DNA of 64,000 nucleotides from Diaminobutyricimonas aerilata (GTDB lineage: Bacteria > Actinomycetota > Actinomycetes > Actinomycetales > Microbacteriaceae), in the NCBI RefSeq assembly GCF_002797715.1, contig NZ_PGFF01000001.1, positions 806,001 through 870,000 of the forward strand, in the 5' to 3' direction. Positions 38,008-45,967 of this stretch are shown here, one piece after another. The notes beneath the pieces are model-generated. The model was not told where the DNA came from, searched no databases, and saw nothing but the letters and a program-made list of their open reading frames with translations. The position numbers were made by a program, and so were the translations under genes. Position 1 is the stretch's first letter. Every line of letters begins with the position of its first letter.

Positions 38008-40158
38008 TCAGGCGGTCGTGCGGGCGAGGGCGGGTGCGAGCAGGTGGTCGAGCGCCGCGTCGAGCAGCCGCGCGCCCTCCGGCGTCACCAACCACGGCGA
38101 CAACGCGTCGCCGGCGAGGAAGAACGCCACCCGCTCGGCGCGGCCGTCGGCAGCGGGATATCGCACGATCACCGGACGCTGCTCCGCCACCGTGCGCGCC
38201 ACGACCACGCCGCCCGGAAGGGGCACCGACGACGTCATGAAACCGGGACCGCGGTACACCCGCACCCGACCGGTGGACCCGGCCGCGAGCGGATCGTCCG
38301 CCGCCACCACTTCGACGGTCTCCTGAGTGACGAGTTCTGCATCACCGGTCGCCATCCCCAACTCGCGCAGGTGCGCCCACGCGAGCACCGGCACGCCCGG
38401 CGTCGCGGCGGCGAGAACCTGGTCGCGATCGCTGTCGCGCATGACGACGACGAGATCGGGCGTTTCGCCGGCCGCTGCGGCTCCGACCCGCAGACCGCGC
38501 GCCCGCAGCGCGTCGAGCAGGGCCAGCTCACCCGGCCGCGGTTGCGGTCGGTACAGCACGTGCACGAGGGGGCCGTCGCCCTCCGCTTCCGGGAGTGCGC
38601 CCGCGCGGCGCAGCGTCTCGCGGATGAACGGCGGCAGCACCGGCCGGAGCACCCCGGCGTAGTGCTCCTCGGCGTCGCGCAGCAGCGCGGCGACACGTTC
38701 CGCGTCACCCGACCCGCGGAGCAGCCGCACCGCCGCGCGGGCCGCCTCCGCGATCGACGCCCCGGACCGCAGCCACGGGTCGAGCGCCCGGGCGAGCGGG
38801 GTGGTGGCGTCCACGCGGCGGGGAGCCGCGGCGAGCGCGTCGAGCGTGTCGACCAGACCGATCGCGGGCGTGTCCTCGAGTTCCGCGTGCAGCTGCTCCG
38901 TGAGCCTCGGCGCCTGCGGCGCCGACGGCGGCCACGCGCTCAGAGCTGCGACGAGCGGGCGCAGTGCCTCCGCATCCGCGCCGGCCACCGCGTGGAGCGC
39001 GCGCTCGGCGGAGGACGCCTCGTCGAACGACTCCGGATTCCATGCCCACTCGGCGGCGCTCGCGATCGCGAACTTCGACGGCTCGTACTCGACCATCGGG
39101 TTGACGCTGATGCCGCGCAACGCCGAGCCGACCACATCCGTCGTGCGACCCTGCAGCGGTCCCAGAAAGAGCCGCGTGCGGTCGAAGTCGTTGACCGGGT
39201 AGTTGTCCCACAGCAGCAGGGGCCGCCCGTAGCTCGCCGCGGCCGCATCGATGTGGTCGCGGGTGACCTCGCCGACGACGATGTCGTGCCCGGTCCACCA
39301 CACGAGCGTGTTCTCGGGCAGGGTCTCCCGCAGCCGATCGCGGTAGAGCGACGGGTCGATGCCCGCGTAGTCCATCGGCACCATGAGCACGGGGTCGGTC
39401 ACTCCGTGCGGTTCGAGGAACTCCCGCTGGAACATCGCGCACGTCGCGCCGTGCGCGGCGCCGAGGGAACCGGCATCGTCGCCGAAGTGCGCGAGGTCGG
39501 GCGGATGACTCAGCTCCGGTTCGACGTCGTCGAAGAGCAGCGCGATCGAACGGATGCCGATGGACCACAACTGCTCCGCCTTCGCGAGCAGAGCGGCATG
39601 ATCAGCCGGGTCGGAGAATCGCATCGTGACGGCCGGGTGCAGCGCGTACACGAAGTCGACGCCGTGGCGGGCGGCGGCGCGCACGAGTTCCGCGAGTCGG
39701 TTGAGCTCGTCCGGCGGATACGGCTCCCGCCAGCGCAACCGGTGGAACGGGTCGTCCTTCGGCGCGTACACGTAGCTGTTGAGCTTCATCCGCTCCGAGA
39801 ACGCCATCAGGTCGATCCGCTGCTCGTGCGTCCACGGGTCGCCGTAGAAGCCCTCGATCACCCCGCGGCGGGGCAGCGTCGGCCAGTCGATGATCGTGAG
39901 CGCCTCGACGCTCTCGCCCAGCTCGGCGAGGGTCACCCGGGCATGGCGTTCCCCCGCCTCGTCGGCCGCGACGATCCTCACGCCGTCGGGGGAGACGACG
40001 AGCGCGTACCCCTCCGGCGGCAGGTCCGTGTGACCGGAACGACCGGAGCGCTCGACGGAGAGGGGCTGTTCGGCGAGGCGCACGACCGGTCCGTCGACGG
40101 TGATCAGGCGCGGGCGGGGGAGCAGGGAATCCGCCGTCCCCCCACTCGGGGTCTGCAT
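38008..40158 (-). CDS. GH84 family beta-N-acetylglucosaminidase
   Basis: A 716-residue hydrolase that removes terminal beta-linked GlcNAc by substrate-assisted catalysis. Signatures are RRGVIEGFYGDPWTHEQR, LNSYVYAPKDDPFHRLRWR, and the catalytic aspartate pair Asp210-Asp211 in LLFDDVEPE. The binding-site block VWWTGHDIVVGEVT, LLLWDNYPVND and a C-terminal helical domain follow. No signal peptide is obvious, so it may be cytosolic, acting on imported glycans. ATG at 40158; a TTG three codons upstream is unlikely because it lies in the operator. It is divergent from the 40191 hydrolase and shares the LacI-type operator. Terminal GlcNAc or O-GlcNAc are both possible substrates. Confidence 0.88.
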   Translation of the reverse strand: MQTPSGGTADSLLPRPRLITVDGPVVRLAEQPLSVERSGRSGHTDLPPEGYALVVSPDGVRIVAADEAGERHARVTLAELGESVEALTIIDWPTLPRRGVIEGFYGDPWTHEQRIDLMAFSERMKLNSYVYAPKDDPFHRLRWREPYPPDELNRLAELVRAAARHGVDFVYALHPAVTMRFSDPADHAALLAKAEQLWSIGIRSIALLFDDVEPELSHPPDLAHFGDDAGSLGAAHGATCAMFQREFLEPHGVTDPVLMVPMDYAGIDPSLYRDRLRETLPENTLVWWTGHDIVVGEVTRDHIDAAAASYGRPLLLWDNYPVNDFDRTRLFLGPLQGRTTDVVGSALRGISVNPMVEYEPSKFAIASAAEWAWNPESFDEASSAERALHAVAGADAEALRPLVAALSAWPPSAPQAPRLTEQLHAELEDTPAIGLVDTLDALAAAPRRVDATTPLARALDPWLRSGASIAEAARAAVRLLRGSGDAERVAALLRDAEEHYAGVLRPVLPPFIRETLRRAGALPEAEGDGPLVHVLYRPQPRPGELALLDALRARGLRVGAAAAGETPDLVVVMRDSDRDQVLAAATPGVPVLAWAHLRELGMATGDAELVTQETVEVVAADDPLAAGSTGRVRVYRGPGFMTSSVPLPGGVVVARTVAEQRPVIVRYPAADGRAERVAFFLAGDALSPWLVTPEGARLLDAALDHLLAPALARTTA

Positions 40159-40161
40159 GTG

Positions 40162-40175
40162 TGGCAACGTTACCA
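40162..40175. promoter_or_regulatory. LacI-type operator between divergent hydrolase genes
   Basis: TGGCAACGTTACCA, six of seven base pairs palindromic, with the central CG typical of LacI-family operators. It starts 4 bp upstream of the GH84 ATG and ends 15 bp before the ATG at 40191, so it could block both promoters. The LacI gene at 43924, downstream in the same plus-strand operon, is the natural binder. Confidence 0.7.
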
Positions 40176-40190
40176 GATAGGCTTGTCGGC

Positions 40191-42056
40191 ATGTCTCTGA
40201 CGACAGCGACGAAGCCCGCTCAGCTGAGTACGACCGCCACCGGCATCCTCGTCACCGGCGAGGACTACCGCTTCGCGATCGAGTACACCAACGACGTCTT
40301 CGCGCGTTCCCCGTACGCCAAGCTCGGCGACCGCGACGGTCTCAATTGGAGCGACCTCAACCTCATCAGCTCGGCGCATACCGCCGGGCTCCCGGATGAA
40401 GTGCTCGAATACGGTCGGCCCGTCGCCGAGCAGTTCGACGACCGCGTCGTCATCACGCTCGATGTGCGCAGCACCGCGTGGGAACAGCACCGTCTCACCA
40501 TCGTGTGCACCGCGCGCACGGTGGCGTTCACCGTGACCGTCACCGGATCCGGTCGTCTCACCGACCTCGTGTTGTTCGGCGGATCGGCGAGCACCGAACA
40601 CGGCGCGACGGGCGTGTTCCGCTCGCGCATCGACTTCGCGAGCGTGCTCGTACCGGTACCGACCGAGCCCGTGCAGGTGGTGCGTCCGGCGCGCTCCTCC
40701 GCCGTGCTCGGCGCGATCGGCGACGCCGACCCCGGCCGGCTGAACGGCATCTTCTCGCCGCCGCCGCTCGCCTTCGGACTCGCGCGGGAACTCGCCGAGG
40801 GGCCGACGGATGTGCCCGGCGGGCAATGGCTCGGCATGTGGGTGCGCGAGGCGGTCGAGCGGCTCACCTTCACCGCCGTGCGCTACGAGCCGATCGACGG
40901 CGGATTCCACCTGCGCTTCAGCTACGAGGGTCACACGATCGTCGACGGCGAGTGGACCTCGCCGACCGTCGTGTTCCGTCACGCGGACGGCGGATGGGCG
41001 GTGCTCGAGGACTACCGCGCCGACCTCGTCGACCACGGATCCGCGCCCGAGGCCGCTCCGGAGGTCGCCGACTGGTGGCTCGAACCGATCTTCTGCGGAT
41101 GGGGCGCGCAATGCGCGCGCGCCATGCACCTGCTGCGCGAGGTGCCGGATCCCACCGCCGATACCGAGGCGGAGTCGCCCGAGGAGGAGAACCTCGTCGT
41201 GCGGGCCGCGCCGAGCTTCGCGCGGCAGGACGTCTACGACGAGTTCCGGCTCACCCTCGAGCTCAACGACCTGCGTCCCGGCACGATCGTCATCGACGAC
41301 CGCTGGCAGGCCGAGTACGGCACCGCGACGGTGGACGAGGAGCACTGGCCCGACCTCAAGGGCTGGATCGCCGACCGGCACCGCGAAGGCGTGAAAGTGC
41401 TGCTGTGGTGGAAGGCGTGGGATCCCGAGGGGCTCCCCGCGGACGAATGCGTCACGGATGCGGCCGGCCGGCCCATCGCGGTCGACCCGGCGAATCCTGC
41501 CTACCTCGAGCGACTCGAGCGCATCGTCGCGCACCTGCTCTCCGCCGACGGGCTCGACGCCGACGGATTCAAGGTCGACTTCACCCAGCGCACCCCCACC
41601 GGGCAGACGCTGCGCGGTCACGACGGCGTGTGGGGCATCGCCGCACTGCACCGTCTGCTCGACGTGCTCTACCGCTCGGCGAAGACGACGAAACCCGACG
41701 CCCTCGTGATCTGCCACACCGTGCATCCGTCGTTCGGGGACGTGGCCGACATGATCCGTCTCAACGACGTGCTCGAGAGGGACATCCACGGCGAGCGCGT
41801 CTCCGTCGTGTCGCAACTCGCGTTCCGGCATGCGGTCGCGACGCGCGCCCTGCCCGAGCATCCGATCGACACCGACCAGTGGCCGATGCCGAACCGGGAG
41901 CAGTGGCTCGACTACGTCGCCGCGCAAGGCTCGCTCGGCGTGCCGGCGCTCTACTACCTCGAGAGCATCGACCGCTCCGGTGAGCGCATCCATGCCGAGG
42001 ACCTCGCCGCCGTGGCCGAGAGCTGGGCGGACTACCGGAAGGCGCTGCGCGCATGA
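40191..42056 (+). CDS. Putative clan GH-D-like glycoside hydrolase (alpha-galactosidase-like)
   Basis: A 621-residue protein. The first about 340 residues are a beta-sandwich region (GVFRSRIDFASVLVPVPTEPVQVV). A TIM-barrel-like part follows, with LNDLRPGTIVIDDRWQAEYG, a VKVLLWWKAWDPEG strand, and LDADGFKVDFTQRTPTG, where Asp of KVDF fits the nucleophile position of GH31/GH36-type enzymes. MIRLNDVLERD may hold the acid/base. I cannot match it to one family; the sugar is unknown. ATG at 40191 follows the LacI operator closely, so the transcript may be nearly leaderless. ATGA overlap with the MBL-fold gene. Confidence 0.65.
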   Translation: MSLTTATKPAQLSTTATGILVTGEDYRFAIEYTNDVFARSPYAKLGDRDGLNWSDLNLISSAHTAGLPDEVLEYGRPVAEQFDDRVVITLDVRSTAWEQHRLTIVCTARTVAFTVTVTGSGRLTDLVLFGGSASTEHGATGVFRSRIDFASVLVPVPTEPVQVVRPARSSAVLGAIGDADPGRLNGIFSPPPLAFGLARELAEGPTDVPGGQWLGMWVREAVERLTFTAVRYEPIDGGFHLRFSYEGHTIVDGEWTSPTVVFRHADGGWAVLEDYRADLVDHGSAPEAAPEVADWWLEPIFCGWGAQCARAMHLLREVPDPTADTEAESPEEENLVVRAAPSFARQDVYDEFRLTLELNDLRPGTIVIDDRWQAEYGTATVDEEHWPDLKGWIADRHREGVKVLLWWKAWDPEGLPADECVTDAAGRPIAVDPANPAYLERLERIVAHLLSADGLDADGFKVDFTQRTPTGQTLRGHDGVWGIAALHRLLDVLYRSAKTTKPDALVICHTVHPSFGDVADMIRLNDVLERDIHGERVSVVSQLAFRHAVATRALPEHPIDTDQWPMPNREQWLDYVAAQGSLGVPALYYLESIDRSGERIHAEDLAAVAESWADYRKALRA

Positions 42057-43915
42057 CGTCCCTCCCCGTCGGGGTTCCCGCGGTCGAGACCGTGCGTCCC
42101 GGCGTGCACCTCGTGCGCGACACCTGCAACGTGTACCTCGTCGAGGCCGTGCCGGATGCCGACGGCCGCCGTACGGCGATCGCCATCGACTTCGGTGCGG
42201 GGGCGGTGCTCGACGTGCTCGCCGACCTCGGCATCGACCGGATCACCGACGTGCTGATGACCCACCACCACCGCGATCAGGGGCAGGGGCTGCCGCGCGC
42301 CGTCGAGCACGGGGCACGCATCCACGTGCCCCCGGTCGAGGTCGACCTCTTCGCCGACGTCGAGCAGATGTGGCTCGGCCGCCAGTTCGACAACGACTAC
42401 AACACCCGCCAGGACCGCTTCTCGCTGCTGGAGTCGGTGCCCGTCGCCGGCACCGTGCCCGAATACCGCACCGCCGAGTTCGGCGGCGTCGAGGTGCACA
42501 CCATCCCCACCCCCGGCCACACCGTCGGCTCGGTCAGCTACCTCGTCGATCGCGGCGGCGAACGGCTCGCCTTCACCGGCGACCTCATCTACGCGCCCGG
42601 CAAGGTGTGGTCGCTCGCCGCGAGCCAGTGGTCGTACACGCACCACGAGGGGCCGGCGATGACGGTGATCTCGACACTCCTGCTGCGCGACGAGCACGTC
42701 GACGTGCTGCTGCCCTCTCACGGGCAGGTGATGACGGATGCGCACGGCGCTCTGGCTGCGCTGCACCGGTCGATGCAGCGCTACGTCGACAGCCGGCGCT
42801 GGTACCCCTGGGACCTCGAGGACCGCTTGCGCGTGCCCTGGGTGCGCATCAGCGAGCACCTGCTCATCAACCGGTCGAGCAACGCGACGGGCTACGCCCT
42901 GCTGTCGAGGACCGGCGAGGCGCTGCTCATCGACTACGGCTACGACATGACCACCGGACTTCCGGCCGGCACCGACCGGTCCGCCCGGCGGCCGTGGCTC
43001 GCCTCGCTCCCCGCGCTCAAGAAGCAGTTCGGGGTGACGAAGATCAGCGTCGTGCTCGCGACGCACTACCACGACGACCACATCGCCGGCATGCCGCTGC
43101 TGCGCGAGGTGGAGGGCACGGAGGTGTGGACGCCCGAGAACGTGGCGCCCATCCTCGCCGACCCGATGCGCTACGACCTGCCGTGCCTCTGGTTCGAACC
43201 GATCCCCTCCGACCGCGTGCTGCCGCTCGAGCAGTCGGTGCGCTGGAACGAGTACGAGATCGGCGTGCACGAAGAGGCCGGGCACACGCTCTACCAGGCG
43301 GCGTTCTCGCTGCGGGTCGACGGCATGACGGTGATGTTCACCGGCGACCAGCAGGAGAACCTGGGTGTCCCGGGGGACCGGCGCGAGATCCTCAACTACC
43401 AGTACCGCAACCGGTTCCGCATCGACGACTACGCCAAGAGCGCTGACCTCTACCGGCGGATCGGGCCGGGACTCCTCGCGAGCGGGCACTGGGAGCCACG
43501 CTGGGTCGAACCGGGGTACCTCGACTACCTCGCCCACGAGGGTCGCGAGCTCATCGCCCTGCACGAGGAGCTGCTGCCGCTCGACGAGTTCGCGATGGAC
43601 GCCGACAGCGTCTTCGCCCGGGCGACCCCCTACCGTTCCCGCACCGCGCGCGGCGCCGATGTGGTCTACACGCTCGATGTGCGAAATCCTCACCCTCATG
43701 ACGCGGATGTGCGGGTCGAGACGGTCGCTCCACTAGGCTGGCGCTCACCACGGGAGCCGATCGTGCACCGCGTCGCCGCGGGCGGCACGGCAGGGATCGA
43801 GATCGTGGTCGGAGCACCGGCCGAGCCGACGCGACGGGCGCGCATCGCGTTCGACGTGACGATCGGAGATCTCCGACTCGGTCAGCATGCGGAGGCTCTC
43901 GTCGACGTGGAATAG
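42053..43915 (+). CDS. Tandem metallo-beta-lactamase-fold protein
   Basis: A 620-residue protein with two MBL domains. Domain 1 (about residues 10-240) has H71-x-H73-x-D75 followed by Gln76 where the family has His, then His156, Asp177 (FTGDLIYAPGK) and His223 (PSHGQV). Domain 2 (about 265-500) has the complete H338-x-H340-x-D342-H343, then GHT and FTGDQQEN and a final GHWEPR. A C-terminal beta-sandwich (RVETVAPLGWRSPREPIVHRVAAGG) resembles NEW3-type domains. One metal ligand is lost in domain 1. Substrate unknown; the locus suggests a sugar lactone or ester. ATGA overlap upstream. No signal peptide. Confidence 0.8.
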   Translation: MTSLPVGVPAVETVRPGVHLVRDTCNVYLVEAVPDADGRRTAIAIDFGAGAVLDVLADLGIDRITDVLMTHHHRDQGQGLPRAVEHGARIHVPPVEVDLFADVEQMWLGRQFDNDYNTRQDRFSLLESVPVAGTVPEYRTAEFGGVEVHTIPTPGHTVGSVSYLVDRGGERLAFTGDLIYAPGKVWSLAASQWSYTHHEGPAMTVISTLLLRDEHVDVLLPSHGQVMTDAHGALAALHRSMQRYVDSRRWYPWDLEDRLRVPWVRISEHLLINRSSNATGYALLSRTGEALLIDYGYDMTTGLPAGTDRSARRPWLASLPALKKQFGVTKISVVLATHYHDDHIAGMPLLREVEGTEVWTPENVAPILADPMRYDLPCLWFEPIPSDRVLPLEQSVRWNEYEIGVHEEAGHTLYQAAFSLRVDGMTVMFTGDQQENLGVPGDRREILNYQYRNRFRIDDYAKSADLYRRIGPGLLASGHWEPRWVEPGYLDYLAHEGRELIALHEELLPLDEFAMDADSVFARATPYRSRTARGADVVYTLDVRNPHPHDADVRVETVAPLGWRSPREPIVHRVAAGGTAGIEIVVGAPAEPTRRARIAFDVTIGDLRLGQHAEALVDVE

Positions 43916-43923
43916 GGGTGGCA

Positions 43924-44970
43924 ATGGGCGACGCGACGCCGACGGACGCGATCTCGCTGCCCCCTCTGCGCCGCGCCACCATCAAGGAGGTCGCCGAGGC
44001 CGCCGGGGTGTCACGGTCCACCGCGTCGCGGGCGCTCGCCGGCAACGGCTACGTCGCCGCTCACGTGCGCGAACGGGTGCGCGAAGCCGCCCGCGAGCTC
44101 GGGTACGTCGTCGACGCCACGGCGCGCAGCCTCAAGCAGCAGTCCAGCCGCCTGATCGGCGTGCTCGTCTCGGACCTGCGCAACAGCTTCTACGCCGACC
44201 TCGCCTTCGGCGCCGGCCGCGCCGCCCGCCGCAACGGCTACACGATGATGCTCATCGACGACGGCGGCATCCCCGACGACGAACTGGAGGCGGCGGAGGC
44301 GTTCGTCGCGCTGCGGGTCGCCGGCGTCGTCGGCACACCCGTCTCCGGGCACCTCGCCGACTTCCTCGTCCGTCAGCGCACGCCCATGGTCGAGGTCGAC
44401 CGCCAGTTCGCGGAGGGCCGCGGCGACGCGGTCGTCGTCGACAACCGGGCCGCCGCGCGGGCCACGACCGAGCACCTGCTCGAGCTCGGTCACCGCCGCA
44501 TCGCGTTGTTCATCGACGAGACGGACTGGACGACCGGCCGCGACCGGCACGAGGGGTACGCCGACGCGCTGCGCGCCGCCGGCATCGAGCTCGACGGCAC
44601 CCTCGTCGTGCCGACCGGATGGGACGTCGACGCCGCGCATTCGGCCGCGCACCAGCTGCTGCAGACCGACCGGCGTCCCACGGCGATCTTCGCCGCCAAC
44701 AACGTGCTCGCGGAGGGCGCCTGGCGCGCCGCCGCCGACCTCGGTCTCGCCGTGCCCGACGACCTGAGCCTCGTCTCGTTCGACGACGCCCCGTGGATGA
44801 GCATGGTGAGCCCCGGCGTGACCGCCGTCGTGCAGGACGCGGCGGCACTGGGCGAGGCGGCGATCGAGACGCTGCTCGAGCGGATCGCCGAACCCGGCGC
44901 GGCTCCGCGCTCGGTCGTGCTGCCCGCGCAGATCCGCCACCGCGGCTCCACGGCGTCCCCGCGCGCCTGA
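43924..44970 (+). CDS. LacI family transcriptional regulator
   Basis: A 348-residue repressor. The N-terminal HTH is RATIKEVAEAAGVSRSTASRALAGNGYVAAHVRERVREAARELGY (residues about 16-60), with the hinge ARSLKQQSSRLIGVLVSDL. The sugar-binding periplasmic-binding-protein fold includes FAANNVLAEGAWRAAADLGLAVPDDLSLVSFDD. ATG 43924 is chosen because AGGGG lies five bases upstream; a GTG six bases earlier is possible. It is last in the 40191-44970 operon and probably binds the operator at 40162-40175, giving autoregulation of the operon and control of GH84. Inducer unknown, likely a glycan breakdown product. Confidence 0.92.
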   Translation: MGDATPTDAISLPPLRRATIKEVAEAAGVSRSTASRALAGNGYVAAHVRERVREAARELGYVVDATARSLKQQSSRLIGVLVSDLRNSFYADLAFGAGRAARRNGYTMMLIDDGGIPDDELEAAEAFVALRVAGVVGTPVSGHLADFLVRQRTPMVEVDRQFAEGRGDAVVVDNRAAARATTEHLLELGHRRIALFIDETDWTTGRDRHEGYADALRAAGIELDGTLVVPTGWDVDAAHSAAHQLLQTDRRPTAIFAANNVLAEGAWRAAADLGLAVPDDLSLVSFDDAPWMSMVSPGVTAVVQDAAALGEAAIETLLERIAEPGAAPRSVVLPAQIRHRGSTASPRA

Positions 44971-44997
44971 CCGACCCGCGACGTCGCGACGGCTCTC

Positions 44998-45402
44998 CTA
45001 GCCCTGCTCGATGCGCAGGAGGTTGCCCGCGGGGTCGCGCACGGCGGCGTCGCGAACGCCCCAGAACTGGTCCGTCGGCTCCTGCACGACATCGGCGGCG
45101 GGCGAGGCGACGACCTTGTCGAAGGTGGCGACGAGGTCGTCGGAGCGGAACTGCACCATGCCGAGCTCACCCTTGGCGAGCAGGGCGGCGAGGGCGTCGC
45201 CGTCCTCCTTCGATCGGCCGGCCTGCGGCTGGGAGAGGACGATCTGGATCTCGGGCTGGCTCGCGGTGGCCAGGGTGATCCAGCGGAATCCGTCGTTCTC
45301 GACCTCGTTGGTCACCGTGAGGCCGAGCACGTCGCGGTAGAAGGCGGCGGCGGCGTCGGGGTCGTCGACGTAAATGTGCACGTGGCTGATCGATACGGTC
45401 AT
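44998..45402 (-). CDS. VOC/glyoxalase-like family protein
   Basis: A 134-residue vicinal-oxygen-chelate protein with two beta-alpha-beta-beta-beta modules. It opens SISHVHIYVDDPDAAAAFYRDVLGL and closes FWGVRDAAVRDPAGNLLRIEQG, a typical domain end. His7, His9 and Glu131 are candidate metal ligands. Enzymatic role is not predictable (glyoxalase, dioxygenase or drug-binding types). It lies 10 bp after the AraC-type gene on the same strand, a common actinobacterial pair in which the regulator and VOC gene are co-transcribed. Confidence 0.88.
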   Translation of the reverse strand: MTVSISHVHIYVDDPDAAAAFYRDVLGLTVTNEVENDGFRWITLATASQPEIQIVLSQPQAGRSKEDGDALAALLAKGELGMVQFRSDDLVATFDKVVASPAADVVQEPTDQFWGVRDAAVRDPAGNLLRIEQG

Positions 45403-45412
45403 GTCAGCGACA

Positions 45413-45877
45413 CTAGGCCGGTGCCGCGAGCGCTGCTTCTCCGATCCTGCTCTCTTCGCTCCGCCGCGCCGCGTCGGTCTTCCGGGGTCGCGTGAGCTTC
45501 ATCGCGTGGCAACCGGAGACCGAGCGCAGATCGTCGTGGTCCCGCGCCCGGTACACCGACGGGGATTCCCCGACGAGCTGGGTGAACCGCGTGGAGAACG
45601 AGCCGAGGCTCGAACATCCCACGGCGAAGCAGACCTCGGTGACGCTCAACTCGCCGAGCCGCAACAGCGCCTTCGCCCGTTCGATGCGCCGGGTCATGAG
45701 GTAGGAGTACGGCGTCTCGGAGTAGGCGTCGCGGAAGCGCCGGCTGAAGTGCGCCGGGGACATGAGGGCGGTGCGGGCGAGCGCGGCGACATCGAGCGGC
45801 TGCGCGTACTCCCGGTCCATCTGGTCGCGGGCGCGGCGCAGCCGTCGCAGCTCGTCGAGATCGGCACTCACACGCAC
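45413..45877 (-). CDS. AraC family transcriptional regulator (HTH-only)
   Basis: A 154-residue protein made mostly of the double HTH of the AraC family: LDVAALARTALMSPAHFSRRFRDAYSETPYSYLMTRRIERAKALL and SVTEVCFAVGCSSLGSFSTRFTQLVGESPSVYRAR (residues about 22-115), with a basic tail. No sensory domain is visible. The start is GTG 45877 or the GTG two codons later. It sits directly upstream of the VOC gene, 10 bp apart. It is divergent from the NUDIX-GNAT gene, 90 bp start to start, so it might regulate that as well (inference). Confidence 0.85.
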   Translation of the reverse strand: MRVSADLDELRRLRRARDQMDREYAQPLDVAALARTALMSPAHFSRRFRDAYSETPYSYLMTRRIERAKALLRLGELSVTEVCFAVGCSSLGSFSTRFTQLVGESPSVYRARDHDDLRSVSGCHAMKLTRPRKTDAARRSEESRIGEAALAAPA

Positions 45878-45967
45878 ATTGTGCACCGGAGGGGCCCCGG
45901 GCGTCACCGGGCCAGCCGGTGCGAGGCGGCTGTCCCGGCGGTCGCGGCGATTCCGTACCCTCGAACC

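Noticed and set aside
40159-40167. TTG start for GH84 (three codons upstream of ATG 40158)
   Set aside because: These codons fall on the LacI operator, and the ATG is a better start.
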